In this document: one piece after another, positions 33,713 through 45,910 of the stretch | Numbering within the stretch: the first letter of the stretch is position 1 | Layout of the letters: each line of letters begins with the position of its first letter | Assembly: GCF_034140825.1 (NCBI RefSeq) | Contig: NC_089041.1 | Span: 28,409,501-28,473,500, forward strand | DNA length: 64,000 bases | DNA from: Oryza sativa Japonica Group | Lineage: Eukaryota > Streptophyta > Magnoliopsida > Poales > Poaceae | Direction of reading: 5' to 3' | The notes under the pieces: model-generated | What the model was told of the DNA's origin: nothing | The model's input: only the letters and a program-made list of their open reading frames with translations | The model's database searches: none | Translations under genes and position numbers: made by a program

Positions 33713-36700
33713 TCATGCTGTTTCAGGTTGAGAGGTAAGCTTCTCCAAATTCACAGAAATATCAAGGCGCAGCTTTGACATGGAACTGATCATTTGAGGG
33801 ATATCTGTAATCAAAGCTTCCTCCAGCGCCTGATAAAGACATGGATGTCGTTATTAGATGATAGTAATGTGAAACCAACAGATACACTGTTATAGAAAGC
33901 AGCAAAAGTACTTCGGCAAAAATAAGTGGCTTTGCCTAGTTGACAGCTCTTTATTTCTTCTAAAATTTACCACATACCAATAATCACCGAAACTCCAGTC
34001 ACACCAGCCGTTATGGACAATTAGGTATTCTAAAGCATGCTTCTGATTTTTCATACTAGAGGTGAGAGCTTAATGTCCCAGCATGAAATAGGCTGGCCAC
34101 CTAGTGTTGCAGGGAGAAAATAATCCGTTCCCGAATTGCCAGGAAAGAAAACAGGTCATTTAATCTCACCTTCCTATCATCTTTCTTCTGCCTTTTTATC
34201 ACCTCTGCTGGCCATTCAGCAACAAGCTTCTGGAGCTCATCCGTCACCAATTGTTTCTTCTCATCAGGTGAATGCTACATTCAATCACAAACTTTCATCA
34301 GGAAAGCGCGTCTTGTCAAGATAGCTTACGTAAACATCAACTACCCAACTTTTGGTATCTAGCTTCGCTATATTTCATGAAAAATATATTCACTTTCAAA
34401 CACCAACGATAATAATATGATATGGAGAAGGTTGAAAATACCAGCAAAGATGCAGTACAGTATTAAGAGTAAGAAAGAGACAGCATTACCCGGAGAGAAA
34501 CCAGAGTATGATGATGGTATGGAACAATCTCTATTTTGGGAATACAGGTCTAATAGCAATTAGCATGGAGAAACCAACCTTGTGAAGTAATTTAATCATG
34601 GCAGCGGCGCTTTCTGGTTTGCGCTCAAGCAGAAACCCCTGCACAAGACAATTCATAAAGAGTCTGACATTAAAAACCTGAAGGTGGGCAGCATAAACAA
34701 TTTAGTGAAAGCACTGGCATAGTTATGCTAAGAAGGGGCAAAACTTATAGTAATGAATCATGGACAATAGTCGATAACAAATATGCTACTGTAGTACTAT
34801 TTATTCTGAACACTACTACTTCCTCCGTTTCATATTATAAGACTTTCTAGCATTGCCCACATTCATATATATGTTAATGAATCTAGACATATATGTGTGC
34901 CTAGATTCATTAACATATATATGAATGTGGGCAATGTTAGAAAGTCTTATAACCTGAAACGGAGGTAGTAGTTCTTAATTTGGCATGCTTAAAAATACCA
35001 TAGATGTGAGAAATTGAAGCTACATCTTATTATAAGAATAATTACCTTTACACATGCAAAACCTGTTGCAAGATTATAGCGTTTGACTGACTTGCCTCTC
35101 AGGCTATTGATGTTCCATATAGATTGGGAGTCTCCTGCAGAAGAAAATGTTTATTAGATAGTACAATACCAAATAATATCTTATCAAAGTTGAAGGGTTT
35201 GAAATACAAAAGGGCAATAGAGATTTGAGTATCAAACAACTGAAAATAAATGTTCCGCAAACAAACATTTTTTTCTGCAATATCACTGCTCCTAATGGCT
35301 GTAATCAAGAAGGTGACTACCACAGTTGTGTGCCATACCAGTTGAATGAGAAATGAAACATGTTTAGTCCATCCACAACTAATAGCAACTTCTTGTAAGT
35401 TGTAACTTGGGTAAGGACCAGAACAGCAATTAAACATGCTGGGGTTTGTTGTAAGTTTTAACACTGTACTAAAGATAAAAAAACATAAGAAGAATGGAAG
35501 TACTTACCAACTTTGGCAGCGAAGTCCATCCAAATGTCAAATGAAGCACCATGCAGCTTGACTTCAGACTTCACGAATCTTCTCGCATATTTTGAGAGTA
35601 AATCCCATCTATCAGCATTATAGCAGATGCTGCACAATACAGACAAATACATGGCATCATAAAAACTAAAATTATAACTTAGTGTCTACAAAATAAAAAC
35701 ACCAAAAAGAAATGAGTGCACTTTGGTAAATAGAATCTAAAAACAGATGAAAACATACCTGAAGACTATATCAGCAGTGCCTGGTTGCAATGGCATCGAA
35801 TTTCTCTGAAGGACTTGCATTATACTTCCCATTAGTTTAGTGTCATTTTTCTCTTTAGCATGTTTCTGGAGAAGGGAAAAAAATCAGTACCAAACGACAT
35901 TTAGGGTGATAAGAAAAGTTTCTATATCATTGAATACCAGTAGATAATGAGCAGAACCAATGGTAGGCGTAATTCCATAAACATTATGCTTCCATAAAAC
36001 CTTCAAACCTGGATTTATACCACAAAAAGAATTAATGGTGGGAAATAGGATTCTGAGCTCCATTAGCCTCATGTTTTGAGGTTAAAATGGAGAATTTCCA
36101 AACTGAAATGAAAAAAATAAAGTTCACCACCTCACGTATATTAGACACACAACTTCTGGACAATAGAGAAAGCTAACATGTCCACATAATTGGAAGTGCC
36201 ACACATGCCTAATTATATTAGCATTATATAATCCTTTAAAATTGATCATTTAGACCTTTAAATAAGATCATACCATAGTCAAGGGCACCAACACGAGCAC
36301 AAGCCTCTGCAACTTTCATGCAAAGATGATCGTTGAAGTTTGCGTCGATGCGAAGATTTGATAGTCTCTGTATCAATAAATCGATTTAGTTTAAAGATCA
36401 CTTCTAGTGACAGAACAAATGTAACAGAGAAATATAAAGAACTACCATCGCCTATCTCATGTAAACGAACATCAGTCACGTATTAATAGTGTTACTAAGT
36501 GCTAACTATAAAGGGGATAAAGTCAGGGACCAAAACTGGTTCTTTACAAAAACAATTAGAATCTTCCTGTAGCAATCCAAAATATTATGGCCTTTCAAAT
36601 TATTCAGTTAAAATTTCAACCAATATATTAACCATATAGTGGAAACTCTATGCTAACTCAGCTGTCCAAGCATCCCAGCTTCATAGAAATAAATGAAAAA

Positions 36701-39700
36701 ACTGGAAATTAAATATTCGCACTGCACATTCATCAATGCTATCAATGAATGTGTATATGTTCTGACAGTAATGCAATCTAACATGCAGTGCTCTAAGCCA
36801 GCTTTCCAAACAACACACAAGGGATACAGAAAAGCCAAGAACAATGAGCAAGGATAGAAGGCGAAAAACACTCTGAAGTCTTAATTTATGAGGAAAATCC
36901 ACTTACAAATACTCTTAGCTTCTGCAAAATCTGAATAAGTAGTTTGATGTCCTCCTTATTGGAACAGCTACTTATCATTGACCACAACCAGGCATTCGGA
37001 GGCATGGTCTCGGCTTCAACAGATTTCAACATTTTCTGATACAGCTCCACTACAGCCTCTATGGACATCCATGACATAAGAAAATGGGAACATGATATCA
37101 AACAACTAGCCGTTATGAAGATTACCAGCACAATAGTAAATGCACTGATAATGATCACAGCAACTAAGCATTTAAATTGAATAAGTTAACAAGTGTCACG
37201 GGCAAGGATTTGTGGAGAAGAACCGGGATGAATGGGGATAGATTGGATTATAGTAGATGAAATAACAAGGAACGGTCCTGAACCTAAACGGCGCGACGCT
37301 CTCCGTCGCACTGAGAAGGCAGGCCGATGGGCACTAAGATAAATCTTGATCTAATGCCTAGCTGACCTGGGATAGTATCTCTCCTTATATAGATGGAAGA
37401 CTCCTTAATCTAATCCTAACAAACCCTAATCCTATCCAATGAGCCTAGGACGCCTGGCCCAAAGCCCATGACATTACTCCCTCCTTTTTGAGCAGCTCGT
37501 CCTCGAGCTGCAGCAGACCCTGCTAGACTCAAACAAAACAATCTGGCCTATGTTGCCTCCTTAGGACATGGACAGGAGGACCCCATTCGGAAAATTAGGT
37601 CCACACCAAAACGCAAAAATCCAAATCTGAAACCCAACTTGACTGTCCCGTGTGGTAAACATAACTAAGCCAACATGGATCTGCTGCTGATTGAAGCCCA
37701 GCCCACCAATCTGGCCCATTTAATTTGCGCAGCTGAGGGAAAACAGAAACCCCATCTCCCTCTATCGTAATCAGCGCCGCCCCAAAAAGAGCGCGATGCG
37801 CCTGCTTCACGCCGCGCCACCACGGTAACAGAAATCGTTGTTTTCTCCGCCGCCGCTGTTGAAAGTAGCGACGGAAACAGCTCCGCCATTCTTGCTGCTT
37901 CTGAAAACCGCGCCGCCACAATACCATGGATGCCTCCATGCCGCCAAGTCGTGTGGCCATCAATGTGGGCAGAAGGGCTACTGGTGGACGACCCAGAGAG
38001 ACTGCCACCTTTGGCTGCTGCAGGTGACGCATCCTGCTCCCAAACGGCGCTTGAAGTCTTGCTGCCGTGGGCGCAGGAACGTCATGGCCCGCCGGTCGGA
38101 TCGCTCGGCGGCTCCAAGAGGCATGGCCTGCTCGGCTGATTGAGCCGCCAGAGCCTGGAGTTGCGCCGCCAAATCCATCATCTTCCTCGAGATCTCAGCA
38201 AGACCTTCGCTGATGTTGGGGACCGCAGCGATCTCGGTATCCATGGGCACGGAACCGAAGCTCTTATACCAAGTTGTCACGGGCAAGGATTTGTGGAGAA
38301 GAACCGGGATGAATGGGGATAGATTGGATTATAGTAGATGAAATAACAAGGAACGGTCCTGAACCTAAACGGCGCGACGCTCTCCGTCGCACTGAGAAGG
38401 CAGGCCGATGGGCACTAAGATAAATCTTGATCTAATGCCTAGCTGACCTGGGATAGTATCTCTCCTTATATAGATGGAGGACTCTTTAATCTAATCCTAA
38501 CAAACCTTATCTAATCCTAACAAACCCTAATCCTATCCAATGAGCCTAGGACGCCTGGCCCAAAGCCCATGACACAAGGGTACCACAGGGGAGAGAACTA
38601 GTGGGTGAATAGGAAATAAAAATGGCGGCCAGTGCAGAACATAGAATTCTGAATAACCTGTAGGTTGATCAATGTCACTTGCTTCTGTTGAGTAGTGAGT
38701 TGCAGCCATGTGATAGCACACCGATTTCTCATTCCGCCATTGAGAAGATATACTTGGCGATAGCAAGTTACCTAATTTATGCAAGATATACATCATTAGC
38801 AAAGTTTAATTCATTCAAAGTACTTCAATGGATAATGGAACAAACTACTGAATACAAGAGTTGCATTGTTGCAACAGTTAAGGGTCACTTAAGTCAGCTG
38901 GAAGCAGCAAACACACACAGTCGAACAAACTTGTACAGTAAACAAGGGAGAAATTTTTGAAAAAACAGAGTTTGTTCTGTTATAATCAATTCAGCTGTAC
39001 TTCCGATTAGCTACATTCAAGCTGCCCCCCTTTTTTTCAATTTATTGTACTAGATACTGGAATCCAGTAATACAGATAGCACTATGACCTCAATGTTCAA
39101 TGCACAAAAGTCTGAATAATCAGTGCAGGGAAATTTGAAGAGTGCACTGGATTAACTATGATCAACTGACAAGACAAACATAAACCAGTGTAAGAATGAA
39201 GCAAAGCAATTCACCATATGAGAACTGCAGTGTAAGTATCAGCTTCGACAAATACACTTAATTACAAAAGTATGGAACTTGTCAAGTATGAAGCCTACAG
39301 CTGAACAAACATGCGCAGTCACAACATCCCAAGCACCTCACTTGTCCTGATGCTTGGCAAAATAGATGGTCTTGTAGTTGTCTAAATTGTAGTGCGCCGC
39401 AGCCTTTGGCATGAGATGACTTTTGTGCTCCCTTAGTCTCATGAAATGTAGTTGTGCTGGGAAAGCTTGAAAACTCTTTTTGTTGTCGGTAGAATTCTAA
39501 ACTAACCCGGCCTTTCTCCCAGCCAATATTAATGGAAATGGGGGAAGCTCTGCTCTCCTAGTTTTTTTTTTTAACATCCCAAGCACCTGCTATTTGATTA
39601 TGGGGCTCGTAGTCCCCAGCCTTGTGTGAAATATTACCCCACTAAGTCACAGGAATTCACTGCATTTTCTAGATAATAGTGTACTAGCGAATATCTCCAA

Positions 39701-40200
39701 TGCCAAAATCCTTAAACCCTCGCGTAAGCCCTACAGATCCCCTAATCCCACACCTTAAACACTTGATCTTAGAGCAGGAACAGGATTAACAACACGAACC
39801 AACCCTCGAGACCATAGAGCTCAAACGCCACTTTGGAACCATCAACCATACAACTCGAACGCCACTCCCCCGCGCGCCCACCACCCGTTCGACGAAATGC
39901 CGAGCCAGACAAACCGGTAAGGAAGCAGCGCATCGAGATCACCACAAGCAGATAGCGAAACGCGCGGATCAACGTCCGAGAGAACTCACGGGGTAGGCGA
40001 GACGAGGACGTGGCGGAGAAGCTCCTAGCCAGGAGCGGAGGGGCCGGTGACGGCGACGGCGAGGACGGGACACCATCGAGACGGGGAAGAAGGGCGCCGC
40101 TCCCGGCGAGCGCCGCGCACCCGGGGCGCGGCGCGGAGAGGATACCGGAGGCCGCCGGCGACGTGAGGAGGCGGCGCGCGCGCCCGGCGGCGGCCTGCAT
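33713..40200 (-). CDS. PPR-like helical-repeat protein, probably mitochondrial
   Basis: Eleven minus-strand exons keep frame to 413 residues: 40200-39990, 38771-38658, 37058-36907, 36367-36274, 36008-35938, 35865-35759, 35629-35508, 35134-35046, 34638-34579, 34274-34170, 33829-33713. The N-terminus is Arg/Ala/Ser-rich without acidic residues (MQAAAGRARRLLTSPAAS..., RSFSATSSSR), like a mitochondrial presequence. Exons 3-7 resemble degenerate pentatricopeptide helices (AVVELYQKMLKS..MPPNAWLWSMISSC; then VAEACARVGALDYGLKVL). The C-terminal 100 residues (EKKQLVTDELQKLVAEWPAEVIKRQKK...) are charged and helical. PPR proteins bind organellar RNA, and that role is inferred only. Introns 1, 2 and 8 contain a non-LTR insertion, a short LTR element and a MITE. 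Confidence 0.75.
34819..34968. mobile_element. Stowaway-type MITE, near-perfect hairpin
   Basis: 150 bp flanked by TA. cttcctccgtttcatattat pairs with the complementary right half along almost the whole length (…gaatgtgggcaatgttag…), so it folds as one long hairpin. It lies in intron 8 of the PPR-like gene. The intact pairing suggests a young copy. Confidence 0.92.
37194..38574 (-). mobile_element. Short non-autonomous LTR retroelement in intron 2
   Basis: Two direct repeats, 37194-37473 and 38275-38574, are near-identical LTRs with TG/CA ends; the second is longer by a small internal duplication. The whole is flanked by caag (37190-37193 and 38575-38578). On the minus strand a tRNA-Met-like primer site (ttggtataagagc) follows the upstream LTR, and a purine tract (aaaaaggagggag) precedes the downstream one. 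Orientation is therefore minus, the same as the host gene. The internal region is only about 800 bp and shows no gag-pol, so it must have moved with help from a relative. Similar LTRs indicate a recent insertion. The family is unnamed here. Confidence 0.85.
39339..39572 (+). mobile_element. Truncated non-LTR retroposon with 16-bp duplication
   Basis: A 234-bp insertion lies between perfect copies of aacatcccaagcacct (39323-39338 and 39573-39588). It ends with a hairpin-prone tail (aatgggggaagctctgctct) and a run of T residues just before the second copy. A long perfect target duplication plus a homopolymer-rich 3' end is the mark of target-primed insertion. The tail resembles 3' ends of plant L1 LINEs; a SINE is the alternative. 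It lies in intron 1 of the PPR-like gene. Confidence 0.8.
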
Positions 40201-41073
40201 CGCTGCTGCTGCTTCTCCTTGCGGCGGCCGGAGGGGGAGACGGAGTGAGCCTTCTGACGAGAAAGGGAAGCGAACCGAGTTGAGCTGAGATTTTTGGCTC
40301 GTTAGAGCGTCTTAGTTATTTGGGCCATTTGTCTGTGCCTTCACAGATGATTGGGCTGGGCTTTACTTAGATATTTGGGCTTGCTTTGATGGGCCGTTGA
40401 CCAAAAAGTCCAAAACAGCGGAGCGGCTTCCCTCATCAATCTGGTTCGCTCGTATATGATCCAATGGTGCATACATGTCCACGTTTCGCTTTGGGTTTAT
40501 GCCACTCCTTTATAGAAACTGCACAAGGGCAAAAATCCTAAACAGATTTCACAAACGGTTTTGCAATTTCACTTGTGACAGATTTTTAGGCTTTTATCTT
40601 TCGGTTTTTCTTCCATAGGATATTGTATCAAGATTTGTGTTTTTTCAACGCAACTTGTAGTTACAGAGAATTTATACTTACTTACAGAACACTTACGCTT
40701 AGTTAAAATGCACCAAAATTAGAATTTTTTTAACAACTATTTTTTCTTTAGATTTACGATTTTTATATGTTGTCCTTTTTTTTTATTTCATTGAAAACGG
40801 GTTGTATCCATGGGTTGAAAAATCTGTTAGATTTGAAGTTTCAGATATGTCGAAAAGTCAATAGGTAGTCCCTTTTAAAAATTAAAACCCGAAAAATCAT
40901 ATATGCAAACCTGCAATCTGTCACTGAATTGAACATTTACACACTGCAAATTGCATGCCAAATCTCGCAATTCGCGTGCAAAAACACCAAAAGCATCAGA
41001 TACAATTACACATGCGAATCAAAATGCAAGCTCGACATCAATCGCGGTAATTAACAATGGAGTGCTAGTAAGG
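40201..41073. other. PPR-like promoter and GDSL 3' flank
   Basis: GC-rich 5' UTR of the PPR-like gene to about 40300, then AT-rich DNA. No gene or clear element seen. Confidence 0.5.
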
Positions 41074-43093
41074 CTAGAGGGAGAACAGCTTGCGGAGGTT
41101 CATCGGCGAGATGTACTTGCTGTCGCCGTCGACGATGTACTTGGCCATCACCAGGTTCGCCGCCTCGCTGGGGTGGTACGGGTCCCAGAACACGTGGCTC
41201 TTCCGGTCGCCGCACATGCTCGACGCCGGCCCGCACGGCACCATCCCGTCGTACGTCCCGCCGTTCCCGCAGCACGCCATGCTCGCCGTCTCGAACCCTG
41301 CAAAAACCCAACCTCGTCTTCTACCTTGAGATCGATCGATCGATCGATCAACTCGTCGAAAGCTATGGCGATGAAAGTTGAGCAGCTAGCTAGCTATAGC
41401 TCACCGTAGGAGTCGTAGTTGGTGATGACGTCCATGACGAGGTCGTAGACGTTGGCGAGGCAGAACTTGGCGCCGGCGAGGTCGCCGTTGAGCTGGATGA
41501 GGAGCTCCCGGAGGCGGCCGTTGTACTGCGAGGCGAGCTGGTTGGGCAGCTTCACGCACTCGTTCTCGCCGACGCGGTTGATCGTCTTCTGGTACGGGAT
41601 GCACCCCAGCGGCCCCACGTTCGCCACCACGAACTTCCTCGCGTCCAGCGTGTACAGCCTCTGGATGCAGAAACAATCAACGGCGGCGAGCCCGCCATTG
41701 CCGCCGCCGTTGACCAGTCAGTCAGTCTCCGGCCATCGATCCAACATAATGTAGATGATGGGCCTGTTCACTTTAATATAAAAAAACCTTACCAAATTTT
41801 GACAATGGCAGGATTTCTTATATAGATATCAAAATTTAGCAGCAAACTAAATATAACCACTTTTTTAGCAACTTTACCAAAATTTGGTAAGGTTGAAAAT
41901 GACATCAAAGTGAACAAACCCGATGTCACTAGCTGGGTACTCCCTCCGTTTCAGGTTAGACGTTTTAATTTTAGTCAAAGTCAAACTACCTTAAATTTGA
42001 CTAAGTTTGTAGAAAAAAGTAATAATATTTTCAACCAAAGATAAATTTATTATGAACATATATTCAATTATTGATTTAATAAAATTAATTTAATTTTATA
42101 AATATTGCTATATTCGTCTGTAAAATTAGTCAAACTTGATATAGTTTGAATTTGACCAAAATCAAAATATTTTATATCCTGAAATGGAGTGAGTATTTAC
42201 GAACCGTGAGCTGCTCCCGGAGGTGGATGATGAGGTCGTTGATGAAGCCGTCGGGCGACTCGGCGACACGGGTCCCGGCGGAGAGGACGGGCATGAGGTA
42301 GTTGTTGAGGAAGTCGTTGGACCCGACGGTGATGGAGAAGATGGCCTTCTTCTTCAAGAACTCCTTCGCCTTCGCCTTCCCCAGGAGATCGTCCAGCTGC
42401 TTCCTCGTGATGTTGAAGTAATCCACCTGAAGATCCATTCCGATCCTGTTCACCTGAATAATCCACAAGAGATAATTAATTTGAAGAAATATCGATCTAT
42501 ATATGAGTTTCTTGTGCATGCAATTAACAAGATCGATGTGAAATTAAATTTTGTCTGAAGAAATTAATTAACCCACAAAGATTCTTCCTGTGCCGTTGAG
42601 AATCCCGGCGCCTCCTGACGCGTAGTTGACGCCGTTGAGCAGCGCGCCGCCGGTCGTGTTCGGGGCGAGGAACGGCGGCGAGTAGTCCGTCTGGCCCAAC
42701 ATTTCTCCTGAATTCGGACAAATTAAAGAACAGTATTCAATCTGATTCATCAGTTTGAAATGACATGCATTCATTGAAATACTGAAATGTTCAATTACCG
42801 ATGATGTCGGCGATGGTCCGGCCGTTGGTGAAGCGGCCGGTGGGCATGCCGCCGGAGGCGGCGAAGTCGATGCCGTTGGGCGTCATGTTGGCCTTGGACA
42901 GCGAGGGGATGTAGTTGTTGTTGCCGGCGTCGACGAGCGAGTCCCCGAAGATGAACGACGCGCCGGAGCCGAACTCGTACACCTCCTCCGCTCCGCTCAC
43001 CGCCGCCATCGCCGCCGCGCAGACCACCGCGAGGAACGCCATCGCCGCCGCCATGCTTCCCCGCGGCCAAGCAGCCGGCAGCAACAACAGCAT
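41074..43093 (-). CDS. GDSL esterase/lipase
   Basis: Five minus-strand exons (43093-42799, 42707-42577, 42453-42205, 41660-41405, 41297-41074) join in frame to 384 residues. A second ATG at 43054 (MAAAMAFLAVVCAAAMAAVSG) would give a cleaner signal peptide and 371 residues. Secreted serine hydrolase of the GDSL family: block I FIFGDSLVDAGNNN with nucleophile Ser52, block II glycine in YASGGAGILN, block III Asn in TVGSNDFLNNYL, and the C-terminal Asp/His pair in WDPYHPSEAAN. GCIPYQKTIN and CCGNGGTYDG are also conserved plant-family motifs. Length is normal. Substrates of such enzymes range over cutin-type esters, acyl lipids and acetylated polysaccharides, and cannot be told here. Two MITEs sit in the intron between exons 3 and 4. 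Confidence 0.93.
41760..41921. mobile_element. TIR MITE in GDSL intron 3
   Basis: 162 bp with ends gggcctgttcacttt and its near-complement (aaagtgaacaaaccc), flanked by gat (or gatg). Both arms continue into paired ..ccttaccaaattttg. and ..caaaatttggtaagg. stretches. Confidence 0.85.
41940..42193. mobile_element. Stowaway-type MITE in GDSL intron 3
   Basis: 254 bp, TA on both sides, left end ctccctccgtttcaggtta, right end cctgaaatggagtgag. Internal arms gtcaaagtcaaact and gtttgaatttgac pair. It lies 18 bp beyond the previous MITE and stops about 10 bases before the exon 3 donor. Confidence 0.88.
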
Positions 43094-43794
43094 ATGAACA
43101 AAAACGTAGCTATAGCTAGCTTAGCTACTGTTTGTTCATGATAGTGAGCAGCAAGGACGTACGTACGCTCAGTGCAGATTGCTAGTTTATTAGCTCAAAC
43201 TGGAAATGGAGTGATTAAATTGATCGTATGATGGAGTTGGTAGGCTAATAATAATGTGGTTTTGCGTGCAGGTGTTATTTGGTTTTGACAGTTGATGTTC
43301 TGTGGTCAGCGAGATAGATATGGTGGTTTAGCAAACAATAGTCTCTCAAACCTTCGGGTTTCAACTTTTCAAACCTTGTAAACTCATCTGCGACCTGCAT
43401 GATCTGCATGTTTGGGGAAAAGCGACGGCAAATCAACCTGGTCGACGTGCGTTGGTGTCCAAAAAAACCGTACTTTTTTTCTTCTTTTTGCATACTTTCT
43501 TTCTATCGAGATCGCGAGTCCGTTGTTAGGTGGAATGTTAGTTGGTCTGAACTGAACTAACCGAACAGCACGGCTTTTCCAAGCTTGCGGGTGAAGCCTC
43601 GTCGTGTCTCGTCGTCAGGTGTTTGGTGTTCGCTTCGGCGGATTCGCCATGGATGGATGGTGGATTCGATCTCCGCCGGTGTACACGTAAGGCCAGCGCG
43701 TCTTCGTCTGCTCCGGCGTTGTACGTTCCGACGCGTCCCCCAGTTATGAAGCCTCGGCCTCGTTCGGATGCCTGCACGATGATTTCAGCTAACG
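43094..43794. other. GDSL promoter side, nothing else recognised
   Basis: Upstream region of the GDSL gene. A short GC-rich part (43600-43770) has an open frame but no recognisable domain. Confidence 0.4.
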
Positions 43795-44768
43795 TAGTGC
43801 CTATGTGGCACTTAAAATTAGAAAAAACAATGGGACCCACATGTTAGTGGGTGAAGTCAGAGAAAATAATGGGACCCACATGTTAGTGGGTGTCCGATTA
43901 AAAATAAAAAATATATAGTTGGTCCCACCTTTTTCTTTTTTTTTCTTTCCTTCTCTTTTTCTCTCTTTTCTCCTTTCTTTCTTGTGGGCTTTGACCCAGG
44001 GATAGAGGATCACCGGGGATCGAACGACAGACGACGTGTGACGGGATCCCGCAAGCAACGGCCGGATAAGGGAGGAGGAAAGTGGCGATGAAGAGCGATG
44101 TTGGGGACAAGGATGAGCAGGGAGGAGGCGGAGGGGAGCGTAGAGAGGTCGATAGGACGACAACTGGGTCCGCCATCAGTGTACCGGAGATCAATCAGAG
44201 GAACTTCGCCGGTGGGTCCGCGATGAAAGAGGATGATGATGAGGACATCGGCGGCTTGGAGGACGGCGTCAGTGATGAGGACGGGCGCCACTGCGCCCAA
44301 TCTCTCACCTCCATATCCCCACCGCAGTCGAATCGAGTTATCGCCGGTCAACCACTCGTCGGATCCCTACCTGTAACCATCGTTGTCGTGCTCCCACGCA
44401 CCAGCATCACAACGATGGTTGAATCATCCTCCTTTGCTCCTCCCTTCATTTCCCACATCCTGTGGCTCATCAGCGCGGAGAAGGACAGCAGCCTATGACC
44501 AAGCGCCGGATGCCAGAAAGGAGAAAACAGAAAGGAAAAGAAAAGGAAAGAAAATAAAATGAAGGCGGGACCCACTACAATTTTTTATTTTTAACCAAAC
44601 ACTCACTGATAGGTCCCACCTTTTTCTCTGACTTTAAGTGCCACGTCAACGTCCCGTTAGCCAAAACCGCCGTTCAAACCACCTTAGGACCTTGCATTGG
44701 TTTTGGGAGTTCAAGAATGAATTTAGATTCGGCGATAAATTGAGGGAGCTAAAGTGAACTTATTCCAC
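43795..44768. mobile_element. TIR element of the gtgggacccac family, left end lost
   Basis: The right arm ends gggagctaaagtgaacttat then tcc. Its inner part (ggtcccacctttttctctga, ccacgtcaacgt) is mirrored near 43800-43940, where gggacccacatgttagtggg occurs twice. The left terminus is missing. The interior (44000-44500) is open in several frames but shows no recognisable gene fragment. Confidence 0.6.
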
Positions 44769-44844
44769 GTGAGTATCCCATTCCGACCCAAACAGTGGCA
44801 GCTCGTACATGGCTATCCCCTTGCAGCCTAATCCGGCCGCCGCT

Positions 44845-45085
44845 AAATAAGTCCACTTATCATCTCTAGCCTTTATTGACTTTTAATTGGTATCACTAAA
44901 TCACAATACCAAAAATCTTTACCCTTAATTTTGGTAAAACCGTACAAATGAGGTCCCATGGTGGAATAGATGATTGTTTTGACTGATGTGGTATCCTAGT
45001 CAAAAATAAAAATAAAAAAAATATGCAGGGCCCACATGTAGGTTAGGTCCAAAATGAGGGGTGAAGATTTTTGGTATTATGGTTT
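44845..45085. mobile_element. Single-arm fragment of related TIR element
   Basis: Starts taaataagtccacttatcat, includes aatcacaataccaaaaatct, gtacaaatgaggtcccatgg and gggcccacatgta. Similar words occur in the left arm at 320-625, so it is an isolated arm. Confidence 0.5.
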
Positions 45086-45647
45086 AGGGGTATCTAAAGA
45101 AGAGGGCCACCGCTGGCGCAAGCCTCCATCTCGGCCTGTTTCATCCCCACTAATGGATTAATGTTACTTTTCATTAAGTCACATTACTTTAATTGTTTAA
45201 ATCCCTTGAATAATCAATGTATGGTTTGAATTGTCTTTCTTTTTTTCTTCTCTAATGACGTCGCATCACATTAGTTTTTGTCTGTAGAAGATTGATCTAT
45301 ATTTGGTTTGAATTATCATTAAGCATATTAATTATCTTAGTTATTTATAGTTTCTTTAGCAATGGTTTGATCACAGATGCAAATTATACAATGTAAAGTA
45401 TAACGAGTCACTCGTGTTTACCTTAAAAAATAAATTCATCTAAACTTTTTTTTTAATTTTTACCATATACGCTCAGTAACACGCAGGGTTTTATCTGTTG
45501 GTCTTATGTATGAGCTCCCAAAGAAAGATGGTCTCTAGGAGCTAGCATCCGCGCTTGGCCTGCTTCGAATAGAAAGTATAGAATAGAGATGGACACTGCT
45601 AGAAGAAACCCCATAGACTCTTGAACTCTTCGTCCCCTCAGAAACTA

Positions 45648-45763
45648 CTTCATCCATTTCACAATGTAAGTTATTCTAGCATTTCCCATATTCATATTGA
45701 TGTTAATAAATCTAGATAGATGTAGAAAATGCTAGAATGACTTACATTGTGAAACGGAGGGAG
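45648..45763. mobile_element. Stowaway-type MITE
   Basis: 116 bp, TA flanks, left cttcatccatttcacaatgt, right acattgtgaaacggagggag. The two halves pair almost completely. Confidence 0.88.
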
Positions 45764-45791
45764 TACACAATAGATGACTCCTCATCTAGTA

Positions 45792-45910
45792 CTTTCTCCG
45801 TCTAAAAAAAAACTAATCTAGGTGGGGATAGGACACCATATGTCTAGATTCGTTGTTCTAAGTGGTGTTCTATTCCTATCTAGATTGGTTTTTTTTTTGG
45901 ACGGAGGAAG
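45792..45910. mobile_element. Small hairpin MITE
   Basis: 119 bp, TA flanks, left ctttctccgtctaaaaaaa, right ttttttggacggaggaag. Internal arms ctaatctaggtgggga and cctatctagattgg pair. It lies 28 bp from the preceding MITE. Confidence 0.82.

Noticed and set aside
37194-38574. The two ~280-300 bp direct repeats as an assembly duplication
   Set aside because: TG/CA ends, a flanking target duplication, primer-site and purine-tract signals point to LTRs.
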